DNA of 64,000 nucleotides from Sipunculus nudus (lineage: Eukaryota > Annelida > Sipuncula > Golfingiida > Sipunculidae): assembly GCA_026874595.1 (NCBI GenBank), contig CM049315.1, forward strand, positions 17,011,664 through 17,075,663, read 5' to 3'. The notes under the pieces were generated by a model that was given only the letters and a program-made list of their open reading frames with translations, ran no database searches and was not told the origin of the DNA. Position 1 is the stretch's first letter. The number at the start of each line of letters is the position of its first letter. This document shows, one piece after another, positions 10,501 through 25,500 of the stretch. The translations under genes and the position numbers were made by a program.

Positions 10501-13500
10501 AGCTATTGCAGAAGTGGATAAGCCTATTTATGGTGAAGTTATAGTGCAAAAACCGTTAACCATACCTGTCGTGACCTTGACCTTGACCTTTGACCTATTT
10601 TAACCAAAAACAATAGGGCACCTAGAAATTATGTTTTTCATCATCCCTGTAAGTTTCAAGGTGATTGTGGCAAAATTGTGGCCAGGAGAGTGCAGACAAA
10701 CAAACAGACAGACAGACAAACAGACATACGCAACTGAGCAATATGCTTGCCGAAATCTTTGATTCCGGCAAGCAACAAACAAACAGACAAACAGACATCC
10801 GCGACTGACCAACCTGCTTGCAGAAATCGAAGATTTCCGGCAAGCAACAAACAGACAAACAGACATCCGCGACTGACCAACCTGCTTGCAGAAATCGAAG
10901 ATTTCCGGCAAGCAACAAACAGACATCCGCGACTGACCAACCTGCTTGCAGAAATGGAAGATTTCCGGCAAGCAATAAAAGCTGAGGAATATGTTACAGG
11001 CCTTGCCTTTTGAAAACAGCACGGGGTTTACTCGCCTGAAATTAAAGTGTTAAAATTTCCTCTCTAACTTGTGAATATATCATTATATAGTTCAGTAGGG
11101 TATAGTTTACCTTTCTGTGCAGTATCAAGTGAAAAGTGTTTACCCATAAGGTCAACAGATTTACTTATATTGTAATATAACTAATAACTATAATTTTAAT
11201 GTTTACAAACAAAATTTCATGATCATTTACTAACAGCATCATTTGTATTTTTATACACTAATAACTAAAATATTTTGGTTGTGATGGCATCATTACACAT
11301 ATATTGCAGAATACATTCAAAATTAAATATTTACAAACAAATATTTATTTAATATATTTTTGTTGAAGATGGGCCGCATGAAATCTCATCAACTGATGAG
11401 TCCCGGGCATACTTCAGTTAATTAGCCCTTTAACATAAACGAAAAGTCTTAACAAATAAAAAAAAAAAGAAAGAAATTAGTATAAGAAGAGGAGAAGATA
11501 ATACCAGAAGTGTTGAATTAAAGGTATATATCGTATGTTATATGAATCGACATGCATGCGGGTATGGCCTCTGTGCTAAATCTTTATTTTTTTTAATTAA
11601 CTGATGGAGATTTAGTAGGTATGACAGAAAACCATGTGCCAATGTCGATCTGTTCATTCTTCTTCTTGGTTCAATAAAAAATCTATGATAAAGTCAATAA
11701 TATATATATATATATATATATAAATCTGTACTAATACTGCATCTAGTACCTGACTATTCTAAAAATTAACTGTTTAACAGTTTGTTAATCTAAATCAAGA
11801 TATCAGATAGCAGCGTCAAAGTGAACATTTTTTCGTGGTGCCATGTGTCAGATGACCATCGCTGAAAACACGTATTATCAGTTCATATATCGTTCAACAA
11901 ATGTCAATTGCAGAAACTGCCAAGCTTCATTTCAGAAAAAAAATTATTATAAATAGACCAAACTTGCGTTTTAAGCGGGCCTGACATGTTTTGCAACTTG
12001 CTCTTCAACGGCAGGAATTCACGTCACATAGGGCCTAACTGCAGAAAGCGTCTGTTTGGAAGGCGTTAATATACAACAGGTCACAGAGGTCACAGGGCGA
12101 TAAAGGCTTGCACATGCGAATACTAACATGAGGGAATTCCTATTGAAATTAAGACATGTGACACATGTATCCAATAGCGCCTGAGAAAGTTCTGAATATT
12201 ATAAAGAACATAAGACATGCGCAGAGAATAATTGAGTAGGCCTAATGACGATCTCCGTCTAGACCAGACGCAGTCATGGATCCCGCAGTTGTGGCAGCGT
12301 GAAAGATTATTTGTACGACAAAGACAAGAAATTAAATAAATGCACGTTGTCATGTTTTCTTATGTCATAAAAATTCAAAAGTTTTGGACTGGAGCGAATC
12401 TGTGACAGTCGGAAGTGACAGTTCCGGTTAAAATTATTCATCTGTTAACAGATATTCCATTGTAATTGAAGCCGGACTTGCGGTCAGTATATATTATTCT
12501 TAATTATAATAATGACCCGCATGTTTCTTCATTGAACATTACAAAAATTTTAACAAATTCATACAGATTTCAAGGCACCACGCGACATTTCGTCAAGTCG
12601 AAGTCGATACCCTCTCAGCTAGTCTGGCGGTTCCATCAAGCATACAACGTGTCCAGCTAACAACATGACTTGCATCAAAATACTGGGAGGTTGTTCAATA
12701 CGTGTAACGGCACTGCTTGGCTGCAACAGTCTTCTGATTCAAGTACCCGTACCCGCCCAACTCTGGACTTCGAGCCAATCGTTTGAGACCGGAAAAAAAG
12801 TTTGGAAGGCTCTGAATGCCAGGAGAGCGATTATTAGCTCTCCTAAAGTCTGTTTTAGGCGAGTGATGGCGCACGGGAGCGATCGCTCGCCTCAAAAGGC
12901 AAAGCCTGATGTTATTTGACCACAAATGGTAAAAACAATATGCCTTTTGTCATATGTGTCTTATTAAACCACATATCTCTTTATTGCCTTCATTAAAAAT
13001 AGTAAAAGGCCAGCCAGGTAGTTCCTAAAAGCGTGCAAGTGATCTTATTAACATAGTTGCCTCGGTTAGGTAATGCCTAAAATGCATAACTACGCGTCTT
13101 AGTGAAGTTTTTTGGCTTTACGGCTGCTGTTCATTCAACAGATTAATCAACAGAAAGATTCCAATAGCAGAGTCAAAAGAATGCATAAAACGGGTGATAA
13201 TTAAGCAGCAACATATTTCAGCTTTCCCAAATTCACAGGGATGATTGGTACATATGAGGATAATACCCCTATTGAATTACAGGTCTGTCTGAATCCCAGT
13301 GTGGCCGCTAGAGCACAAGAACATGCTTGATCTTTATCATTTTTTCAGGGATCATTGGTGCCTATGTGTACTCAATCTCTATCGAACAACAGATCTGTCA
13401 GAATTCCAATGTGGCTGCCAGAGCACAATTGGGGATTTACTTTTAAGTGTGATATCTCAACAAGAACATAATTGATCTTTCTCATTTACACAGAGATGGT

Positions 13501-16500
13501 TAGTACCTATAAGGGCTCCATCTCTGTTGAATTGCTGACCTGTCACAATTCCAATATGGCTACCAGAGCACAATTGTTGATTTTCTTTCGCCGCCGATAT
13601 CTCAACAAGAACATGCTTGATCTTTCTCAAATTCACTGGGATCATTGGTACCTATGAGGGCTTCTGACCTATTGAAATACACACATGCTCAGTGGCACAG
13701 CAGGGAATGGAAAGTAATTTGTAGTTATACATATTACTCTTATCCTTTGTCTTTTATTATCATTTCTATTACAGCTCAATTTTATATCTATTATATTACT
13801 TTTACTTTGAAAAGCTGAAAATAAATATGTCCCATCACTGGTGTGCTGATACTGCTGATACAAACAATTCAGGAACAGTGATTAAGAAGCATTTAAGCTG
13901 TTATTTAAGCTGTTGATTGCTCGATGTATATGTTGTATATTAGGACTTTAGTAAACTATAGGTAAACCTATAAGTTGAGTATAAATTTGCTCCAGTTTAT
14001 GGTAATCTTCATAAAAAGTGGATTTAATTGGGTTAAACCCAGTGTAATCCAATTTCCTGGATTAAATAGGTTATATGTGGAACCCAAATTTATAAAATTT
14101 GTATTTAAATAAGTTTAAGTAAGTTGTAGTTGAAATTTATAGTTGTCAGTAATTCAGATGTCTTTGAAATACAAAAAATCCTGTACCTTACAATTTTATA
14201 GTACCTGTACCTAGACCTACTGTTGCATGTACTGGACCCAAACCTGATAATGAGCATATAAATATATGCATTTTATTTAAATACCACAATTCTGGGAGGC
14301 TTTATTCCAGAATGTAATTAAATGTTTAATTTGGTTATTTATCAGTAATGTGTTTTATAAATTGTAAAATGTTACTTGTGAGACATTAAGAACCATAATG
14401 CAAAACAGATTGTGGATACATACAGGTATATGACTCATGATACGTATGATTTTTTCAGATGTGATGCAGAACCTGGAGCCCTCAGCAAGTATGTAGTGGC
14501 TCTTGTGAAGAAAGATAAAACAGATGCTGAACTCAAAGATATTTGTGCTGATCAGCTGGATGTCTTTCTTCAGGACAGTGAGTGGTCCTATGATCTATCA
14601 TCTGTATTTATCATTGATAATGACAATTAATATTTCATGTCCTTCCAATCAAATTAAAAGATTTTTGTTGGCAAATCTGTGAGCTTATGTGATGGTGTGG
14701 TATCGTCTGTACGCTAACCTGTACTATCTCAAAAAAGGCCGGAGCTAGCATCATAAAATTTTAAGCAAAAAACAGACACCTAAAAAAAAATTCACATATT
14801 TTATTGCTATCTGCATTGACTTAGTTTTTACAGGGAAAAAGATTAAAAACTTAAAAAATTTTCTCCAAAACTGTCCAGCCAAATTGCTCAATATTTCACA
14901 GAAATAAACCCTGAAACAATCTCTGTCAAGTTTGTTTGAGTGGTTCCAGTTTGATAAGTTTTGGCCGATTTACTGGAAGCTGAACTTAGTCATTTGGCCA
15001 AATAAGCATTCTAAAATTACAATCTCAGAAACGGCAGGAGCTAGAATCACAGAGTTTTCGGCAAATATTGTTCCATAACTCATATTTGAAATCTAGGTTA
15101 ATGTGGCACCACCTGCTTCAAACTTTTTTTTTAGCCAACCTGTGAGCTTGCGCAGTGTCATGCGGTGTGTATCGTGCGTCTTCTGTACTTTAACCTAAGC
15201 CGTCTCAAAAACGGCAGGAGCTTGTATCACCCAATTTTTTGCAAATAAACAGTCATCTGATTTTGTTTATTTTTTTTCTAACTGCATTTTTCTGAGATTT
15301 TATAGGGAAAAAGCTAAAAAAGCTTTAAAAATCTTTTTCTCCGAAACGGTCTAGCCAAATTGTCCAATATATCACAGAAATGATCCCTGGAACAATCTTT
15401 CTCAAGTTTGTTCCAATGAATCCAGTTCGGAGATTTTTTGGTGAGTTACAGGAGGTTGAACTTAGTCATCTGTCCAAAAAAGCACACTAAAATTAAAATC
15501 TCAGAAACGGCTAGAGCTATCATCACCAAATTTTATACCAATGTTTGTCACATATGTCATATCTGAAATTGAGGTATTGGTGGCGCCAACTACTTAGATC
15601 TGTTTTTTACAAGCGAAAATGTAATTTTTGACTCTTATCACTTATACACTGTTTATGATGAAACTGTTAAGCTGATTGGTTTAAACTTTACAAGAATTAT
15701 TCTATGGTAGGGTTCTGACAGTTTTATAAGAATAGATTGGGTACATGCAGCTTTAAAAAAGCAGTGTAGCCAATTAAAAAAAGGCTTTCTGTGTTTGAGA
15801 ACAGATTTGACAACATGCTGAGTTTCAGCAGCCAAGTCAAGAGGTCACTCAGTACAACCAGGTGTGGTCCAGACATCACCATTGCAACTGACCTGGCTCT
15901 GTCTGGTGTCTAGACAATGTTTTAAAATGTCCTAGTCCAATACCTGCAGGTCCGAAACGTTCATTTTGCTGAAATCGTAATGACTAAGGTAGATATGCAG
16001 GACAAAAGAGGATCAATATTGAATTTCAAAAATAAACCTCCATTCATACTCCCAAACTTTGCACAGGTTAGCATTGGGCTTGTAGGACTTGTTTTGCAAA
16101 AAAATTGTTATTTCAGCCTCTTTAGCCATTACATAAGAAATGTTTTATGATACAACTGTCAACCATTGGTTAATTTTTTTTTGCCAAAATTATCCTGCTG
16201 TAGGTACCTCATAGTTGTATATGAATAGATTGGGTTCATTGATTTTTTGAGTCATAGAAAGTGGAAGTTTTTCGTGTGGTTATGTAATCCTATATCAGAC
16301 TCAGGTCAAATTTTTTTAACATTACACAAACATTATTTTTAAGGTAGCCTTGTTCAAGTTTACTTAAATGATTTTTGGCTGAATTAATGGACCTTTAACA
16401 ATGAAAGGACTGTGAGATTCTTTGATAAACAAAGCAAGTGGATTTATTGTATTAAGCACATGTAGCTCCAAGCATGGGCTAAAAATCAGTCAAAGATAAT

Positions 16501-19500
16501 TCATGCCTGTTGGAATAAGTACAGACTGTTGTTTGATATATATCACATATCTCTATATCTTATATATATATATATTTAATATATATATTATATATATCTT
16601 TTTTCACACAGTTCTCCCAGTTCTAATGACAAATCCTGATGATCTGATGCTTTAATTTTTACAGAAACAGAGGAGTTTGTGGACGGTTTATTCCAAGTAT
16701 TGAAGGACAAGTCCTACCTTCCAAACCAGCCTGCAGAGCCAACACCTCTAAAGGCTGTTCCACCAGCAAACAACACTGCCAAAGATGATATTAAGAGAAA
16801 GAAAACAGAAAAGGTCAGTGCTTTACTCCAGTCTCAGGGAAAATTAGTCATATATCTAATATATATATATATACACACACACAGACACACACAGAGTAGG
16901 TGCCGTCTGTGAAGTAAACGTGTGTGTGACTTTGATTTAATTTTGCTCAAATGCACTTATTATAAAATGCATAATATAAGAAAACAGGTATTTTTTGAGC
17001 TCATCTGACTGAAAGTCATCTGATCTATAGCGGATCACTCTTCGTCCGTCTGGTCTTCCGGCCGTTAACAGGGCACAAATGGTAACCGCTGGACCTGGAA
17101 TCTTCTAACTTGATATCCAGGGAGATCCATGAAAAGTCTGAAATTAAGTCTCTGTTACCCATATTCTCCGAGCTATGGGTCTTGTAAGTACCCCCTCCCC
17201 CCATAGAATAATCAAAAATTTGATACAAAAGCTCAAGTATCTTAATAACTACTGCAATGATCACAATGTTTCTGTGCATGAATATTGATCATGGAGTGTT
17301 CCATCAGTTCCTGTTACCTGGTGGAACCACCTGTATTTTTTCCAATTTTTACAAATTTTTTTTCTCTATTTTTGAGACCTTCAAAGAAGTTGTCATCTGT
17401 TAACAGGCCTCAAATCATAACCCCTTGACCTAGAATCTTCATACTTGACATCTAGGGCGGTCCATGAAAAGTCTTCTTGGAAATCTGAAATAAAGTCTCT
17501 GTTACTTTTATCCTCCGAGCTGTTCGGCTCATAACCCCCCCACCCCCCACCCCCAAGGACTCAAAAATTTGATACAAAAGCTCAAGTATCTTAATAACTA
17601 CTGCATTGAACATTGATCATTGAGTGTTCCATCATTTCCTTTAACCTGTTGGTGCCCCCATTTTTTTTTTCAAATTTTTACACATTTTTTTTTTCTTTTT
17701 ATGAGACCATCAAATGAAGTGGTCATCTGTCAAAAAGCCCACTGAAACCCATTTCTAAGGACTCATGATTTTTTTGCACTCTTGCAGTCATTTTGCCCAT
17801 TGTTTAACATTCCTTGAATGCAGCTGAGCATCATGGTCCACCAGTTTCCCAAGTTAACATATATTTTAAAAAAATTCAATTACAAAACCTAAGATAGGTC
17901 AAAGATTAGAAAAGAGACCGAAGGGAATGCAAATTAGGATTCACATCAACTTAATGTTTTTCCTTAATCATTAATCTTTCTTTAATATATACCAAGAAAA
18001 GATGGAGGTGTGTGCATGTATTATTATTATTTATTATGTTTGGTATGACAGGAGAGAGTTCAGATCTGCATAGTTTTTTGAGAATCAGGGACATTAAAAA
18101 AATATATTATTTTACAGAATTCTACTTTTTGACAAATATATTTTTATTTTAATCCTGCAGCCTTTGTGTTCTCCCTAAGAATGCATGTGTGATGTGACTA
18201 ATGTCAGTGCTAACATTTTATTACAGCTATTACAAATAGTGAAACAATACACACTTTCAGTGATAAATAACATTTAAATTATACAAGAGAAGGATACTCA
18301 TACAAACTAACTTATAAGACACTTTTCTCGCAGACGATGTAAGATAATTGGTATTGTTTTGTCTGTTGAACAGTTAAGTTTCTGTGTTTGTTTATTCTGT
18401 TTTAGGCCAGCCCAAGCATCACACTATTCTTTGATACAAAGTCTTTATCATCAAGTCCAAAAAAGAAAACTATATTCACAAGCAAGAAAGCACCCATCCA
18501 AGCACTCAAACCTCCAGCTATACAGCTTCACAACTGCAGAAATGTACAAGAAATGGAACACTTATGGCATTCTGCCACAGCCTTGCACAATCTCATCAGA
18601 ACACTAAGCCATTCAAACGAGCATATTGATATTATTTAAGTTCAACTCAAGTTCAGTATTTTCACCCATACGGTTCTGTTTAAATATGGCCAGCCCCTTT
18701 ATGATTTTGAATTGTTTTCTCTTTTTTTAGGGAATGAACAGACTTCATTTTGTTCTGTGTAAAAATGAAATATTTTTCTTTCATGATTTGTAATGTGATT
18801 TTAGTATTATGTCATTTGTCTGTCTCAGAAGTGCTCTGCAAAACCACATAGCATGATTTTAAGATGAATAATGCATCTGTCTGCAGCTTGAAGATATTGT
18901 TCATTAGGTGTGTCTCATTCAAAGTATAATTTTCTTAACATTTTGTCACATTAATTTGTTTTTCTATTTAAATCAAAGATATATATATATAAATATAATA
19001 AACCATTAATTTTGTTGGCAAACATCTTTAACAGTTTATATTTTAGTCATATCTATTTATTTTAGTGATCATAACCAATGATAATATGATAATAAAATAA
19101 AGTATTTATTTTTGCAACAAATTTCTGTCTTCAAACTCTTCCTTAACAGTGTTTCATAGTGATACTAACATTTTAGTAATGATTATTATAAATAGTGTTT
19201 ATATTAAATTAAGGGAAAATTTTTAATGAAGTTCATCTTCTGGAGATGGGGGGAATAGGTTAGTCAAGGAGCTGTATCGGCCAAAAAGAGACTATTGTCA
19301 GTTTGTAAAAATAGGTCCAAAATATGTCATATCCAAATTATAACCAAACTTGATGATTGGCTGTGATGACCTTTTACTGTGAAAATATGGGGTATTAGGT
19401 CAAAATAGTTATTCTGAATTTTGATAATTAGAGAAAATTATAAATTTTACAAAAGAGAAAAACTCTTGATTTGAGTCCTGTAGTTACAGCAAAATGCCCT

Positions 19501-22500
19501 TTTTGCCAGCTTAATGATCTATTATAACCAGAGTTGTCTGTCTTTGGGCTGTAATTCAATATCAAATAAGAAGTGCTAGTATATATCCAGAATTTATTTA
19601 TATAAATAAGTTGAAGAATATGGAGACAAAAAGCTATATGAAAACAGCAACTTCTGACATCAGTGATCACCACGGATGTCAGAATTTATTTAAAGGTAGT
19701 CTAGCATAGGTCCATAGTGGTTGAGGACTTTGTTCCTTTGCTGTTCTTAACCATGCCCGAACATTGTATCCTGTAATGTTAAATGGACGTAATGAATAAA
19801 TATGTTGTGATGATTTATATTGCTAAATTTTACGTTAAAAAAATAATGTAATGTTTCACAAATTTTCCTGTTTTCCTTTTAGAAATCAAAATTTATACTT
19901 TGCAAATTTCCTTGTCATCTGTAGTTATCACAGTTTTAGCTGTAAACAAAAAGTCAAATATTGAAAATTAACTGGTGTCTCAGAATTGTGAAAAATAAGG
20001 TCCCAGGTTTGTTTGAAGCCTTAGCTCGGCTTTCTGCTAAAATATGCTGAAAACATTCAGATGGATAAAAAAATGTATGAATCACAAATGTTGGATAAGA
20101 AAGGGTTAAAATATGGTTGCTTTATTAAACCTAGTCCAACACATTCATCAAGCTGTCTGATTTCTTGATGACTTAGTTAATAAATCGCCCATCTTATTTA
20201 TAGTCATAATTAGCTGTCATGGTGTTGTTTTCCTTCCTGTTTCCGGTCTGACAACAGTTCATAAATTGCAGCCATTAGGCCAGGAAAGTTCTCACATGAA
20301 AACCAGCTATGTCCTTGTTATATCTGTCTGTAAACCAGAAATAAGGCCAAGGTCATCTGTACTCTAAAAGTGAAATCAGGATTTCAACCACTTTGAAAGT
20401 CACTTACCTTACATATAAGTGAATTTTGTGAGGGGAAAACATGGTAGGGTCGATCCTGGATTCAAATAGTGTTACACAAGTGAAGCACTCCAACCAGACA
20501 GCCAGTAAATCAGACTTCATTAGTGTTACAGTTAAGTTTGCTCTATGTGCCCCATATCCCCTTCCCTAACCCCCCCCCCCCCCCCACACCCATGGACATG
20601 TAAAAGTGGCTTCATGCAATGGGGTACAAAATATGGGTTGCTTACCATTACTGATTGGGGCCATGAGATGGATTACTTATACCGGTATTGCCCTTTTACC
20701 CATAGTCAGGGTGCACAAAGTACAAGTACTTACTGAGAGTGTTAATATGAGCGTGATAATTGATATAAGTTATGCCTAGGCTCTTTCAGACTTATTAAAC
20801 ATTTACCTATCCTCAGCAAATTTCAAGAACCTTTCAAGGTCCATAATTTCAAGGAAGCATTAAACTGTATTTGAACCATTGTTTCTCAGGCCTTATAAGT
20901 TTTAGCTGTTCTTTTAATGTATGGTTTTATAAGAAACCACTTGAACCTGTATATCCTTTCGGAATTTTCAAAAACTCCAGACTAAAGTAGGATCATTTAA
21001 TTGGGATAAACCTCATTCCTAAGGATGCACACAAGCTTGCCTCATTGGCAGGTCACAGGAATGCTGCCATGGACCCCGGTGAAAATGGGGGAATGACCCC
21101 ACTCCATTTTCTATTGATAAAAATAACCTTATATTTAAGGTCTGTCTACATGACATAATGGGGGCTTCTACTCAAAGGTAAAAATGGAAACAATTATTGT
21201 ATCCGCCAAAACAAAAATTTGTGGATACTATGTTTTTGACCGGTTTAGCTGCCGTATTTGGTTCCGGAGAACTCCTATGACACTACTGGACCGATTTTCC
21301 GAAAGTTACACCAATTATTGGGTCACATGACTAATTCACCTGAAATTCAGCATGCGATACTATACATCCTGGATAGCTTGTGGCACCACTTACATTCACG
21401 TTCATGTTGCAGACATCCATGCTTATATCTCAGGACTTGTTTGATGCATCTTCCTGATAATTTGCATGTGTTTAGATCTCACACAGCTCTTTATTAAACA
21501 AGTAAATGGTGGTGCCACCTGCAACCATTTTTGCACAGCATTGTTGGACAGTTGTGGACTTGGGTTAAAATAGCTCATATCTCAGCAGTGGTTCGACTTA
21601 TTCACCTGAAATTTGGCATGCCAATACATCCTGGATAGCTTTCTAGATTTTATGACAGGTGGTGCCTCCTACATTCACGTTCATGCCGCAGATATCCATG
21701 CTAATATCTCCAGACTGGTTTGACGTACCTACCTGAAGTGATTCATGTGTTTGGATCCCACATAGCTCTTAATCATACAAGAAACTGGTGGCGCCACCTG
21801 CAACCATTTTTGCACAGAGTCCATCAGTTTGTCTGCTGTGGGATAAAATCACTCATATCTCGGCAGTGGTTTGACTTTTCAACCTGAAATTTTGCATATG
21901 CATACATCTTGGATTGTTTCTCATTCAAATAACAGGTGGCGCCACCTACAATCATGTTTAAATGGCAGACATCCATGCTAATTTGTAACACGTCTAACTC
22001 TATTTCCCCTTGCCACTCAATCCATGCCTCACTTCACCCGTCCTACTCTGATTTTTGTGGATACACGTAGTCACTTGTTGACTACCCATATTCTAGTTTT
22101 TTCAAGGTCAGTGTAAAGTCAGAGAATTTCATAGAAAGTCAGGGAATTTGGTGATAATCAGGTAAGTCAGGGAAAAAGTTTTTAATGGCTATGGCATCTG
22201 TAGTTGATTAACAGGCAGGAAGGCCTTCTGAGCCAGTATTCAATAATTTTGCACTACACTTTCTTTTCCCTTTCACTTAAAGTTATATTTGTAAGTTTAA
22301 TCTTATTCCTTTTGATTTTTGTACACACATGATAATGCAGAGCATAGATACACAAAATATACATAGCACCAACCATTAGTAATAGGCCATCTGTTTCTAA
22401 GCAGTAATACACAAATAATATAGAGTTCTTATATAACATTTTTTTACAGGGATATGAATCTTCACAGGTAACAAACTGCTAAGGCAGAACACAGTACAGT

Positions 22501-25500
22501 TACCTTGATCCATTGAAGCCATTTAATGTTATTGTGTGATAAATTTATACACATGATAAATGCTTGATATATCAGAGTTTAAGGTTCTTTGAAGATTACA
22601 TTGTCAATTCAGAATTTCTAGTTTCGGTGTGCTTTGCTTTCTGCAGAATTCCACTTCCAATTTTCAAATGGTTTGGTTTGGTTTAGAAGTGAAATGACAT
22701 TTTGGAGACCAAATTTGAATCTGTTGTGTTTGTTTATCCTTGAAAACCAGCTGAAAGTCAGGTAATAGTCAGGGAAAAGTCTGGGATTTTGTCTGGCAAC
22801 CCTGTCAGACTGCCCCCTCATTCACCAATGTAAACTCCTGAGGATTTCCTCTGATGTCAGAATATAGGAATAATCTGAAAGAAGTTGTTTTAAAAATTAA
22901 GCCAAGCTTTTTCACAAGTTGACAACAAATAAATATTGACCCCCCCCCCCACACACACACACACACAGCAGCCTGTATAACTCTTTAACATAACCATTAA
23001 TACAAAAAAATGATGATTGAAGTTTTGAAAACTGAATTAATTCTTGGAAGCAACTTTAAATCTATATTTATTTCTTTGATAGGAAAGTGAGGAGCCTGTC
23101 AAAGAAAAGCGAAGAAGATCAAAAAGCCCGAGTCCTAACAGGGACAGGTAGGTTAACAGGGAAATGAAAATCTCTGTAACAACAAGACAGAAATGAAATA
23201 TTTATGTTAACAGGGTAGGCACACAATAGTTATGTTAATGGGGTTGTGTCAAAAGGATAGACAAACTGGGTATTTTACTGTCAAAAGAATAGACAACTTA
23301 GTTCGTGGTAATTAAAGGCCAGGTAAAAGTGGTTATTTTTACATGTTAGACAAGCATAATTTGAACAGTTCAGACAGGTCCCATTTTCATGCCAAGCTGT
23401 AAAGTGTTTATGAGTAAAGGGGCGTTTCCATGTGCGCATATATGCATGAAAATCACTCATATGGTTTCGTAACTATGGTGTTTCCCTGTGTCTGTCAGCA
23501 TATGTGCTTGAAAATAGCCACAGGAGTGATTTTCATGCATAGGGTCTGTGTGAACTCAGGGATTCAGGGTAAAATGATGTCACTTCACCATCATATTGTG
23601 GAAGGCCTGCAGGATCCAATGTATATATATATAAGTTTGCCAGTTCACACCTTAACGCATATGCGCGCACATGGTAACACCTATTTTTTAATGCATATAC
23701 GCTCATATTCATTTACACCCGCATGGAAACATAGCTTAATAAAAAAATGCAATTGCTGTGTAATGCATGTTTGTAATCTTATAAAAAGTTTTACCTCAGT
23801 TGTCATAGACAGTAGGTTACTAAAAAACAGTAATAACACATCTTTCTAGACATGGATTGCTTATATGCCTACATTGTGTCTAATGTCTTGTTTCAGGTCT
23901 AAAAGAGATGATCGGCGAAGAGACTCCGATGAGAGGAAAAGGAATGACTCAGATCGGGGCTCAAGGTACCCTTCACGATACGATGATGACCGCAGGAGAG
24001 GTCGTAGGTCAGGCAGCAAGTCCCCAAGACGTAGGTCAGGCAGCAGGTCTCCAAGGAGGTTCAGGGGCAGGTCAAGAGAAAGGTCAAGGTCACCTAACAG
24101 GTCAAGGTCGCCTAATAGATCAAGATCTCGAGAATGTGACAGAGGTATGATCAGTGTGTTTTTGCTATGCTTTGTGATTAGCATTATAAGGCCAAATAAA
24201 TTTGTCCCTCTTTGAACATTTTGTATTATATGGAAAATATGTGAAAATGTTAGTTTATCCATTTAATTCTTTAATGTGTCTCTCTCCTGTTGATTACCAG
24301 TGTTCTCATTAATGATTTTATAAACACAAAATATGCTAAAAGCACAGTAGTTGAATGAACATAGCTAATGTTTGTGTGTCCAGTACATGTTTGTATGTAC
24401 AATACTCAGGAAGGAGATATAATTCAGATGGTCATGGCCCTGGTTCAGCTCAAGAGAACACAACAGAATATCGTCCAGAGCCATACAACCCTCCACTAAG
24501 CAGTGCTGTGACAGTCCCTCACAATTCAGGTCTGCCCAGAGATCAGTGGGAACCGCCAAGCTTCAGGCCGTCACAAGTACGATGTCGAGACTATGATGGT
24601 GAGACAACAGTTCTGCATTAATCAACATAGTGATATAGACACAAACAACATTCATGAGTTTAAATGTACAACTTCAATTTTATACTATACTTTATCCCAG
24701 TGTCCCTGGTTTCATGCTTCTTTATTCTTTCCTTGTGTACATCGACTATATATTAAAAACTGGAAACTACCCATAATGTAATTAAACGTGTGTCCAGGAA
24801 AAAACATGCTTAATGAAGACCTACCCTAAAGTTATCATATTCAACAGGCCATTACTGCAGAAATTGATGTATTGTTCCTTACCTGTTCATGTATCTATAT
24901 CCTTACTGTGTACCTGCATGTTTCACTTGTTACATTTTAGTGGTATTTACAAAGGTTTTGTTATGGTATGCATAATGTTTTCAAGGGTATTATGTCCTCA
25001 TATTTAACATAAAAGTAAATTAAATTGACTAAATATTAAAAACATACTAATTGAACATGACTGCCCTCATCATTGAAAGCTTATCTTTAGAACTCTGTTT
25101 TAAAAGATGCTTTTAAAGATACATGAAAATGTTTCTTGTGCTGAGTGTTTTTCATAGGGTAAAGCATAATCATACTCGCAGAAAATGGTACTTTGTTTTT
25201 GAATTGCTTGAAAAGTTCAGAAAGATCATGATCTTAGCACTGACCCACTTTGTCTTTACACAGAGAAAGGATTTTGCATGCGAGGAGACCTGTGTCCGTT
25301 TGACCACGGTAATGACCCTGTAGTAGTGGATGATGTCGCCCTGCCTAATGTGTTACCATTCCCTCCAGGTAAGCTCAGGTTTATACAAATGTTGATAAAA
25401 AATGCAATTTCATTTTATCAGTATTGATTTAAAATCTTGTCTTAAGAAAGCAATAATTTATGTCAAAAATCCCTTTCATGGTTTGTGAACCTTTAAAATC

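Noticed and set aside
3840-11000. CRISPR-like array of regular repeats
   Set aside because: The repeats are long, diverged satellite units with no unique spacers, in an animal intron.
10622-11022. Several overlapping frames of 88-140 codons with VCLSVC or ACRKSS repeats
   Set aside because: All arise from the GACA/CAAACA-rich minisatellite at 10741-10975 read in different frames.
12665-12925. Overlapping frames of 84 and 76 codons on opposite strands in intron 1
   Set aside because: GC-richer patch without homology or splice signals; no support for coding on either strand.
23430-23849. 139-codon plus-strand open frame in RBM26 intron 4
   Set aside because: No recognisable domain, biased to Cys/His/Met as expected from AT-rich CATG repeats, and it does not fit the phase of exons 4 and 5.
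23861-24262. 133-codon minus-strand frame rich in Leu/Asp
   Set aside because: Antisense shadow of the RS-rich exon 5; its repeats come from the SR codons on the plus strand.
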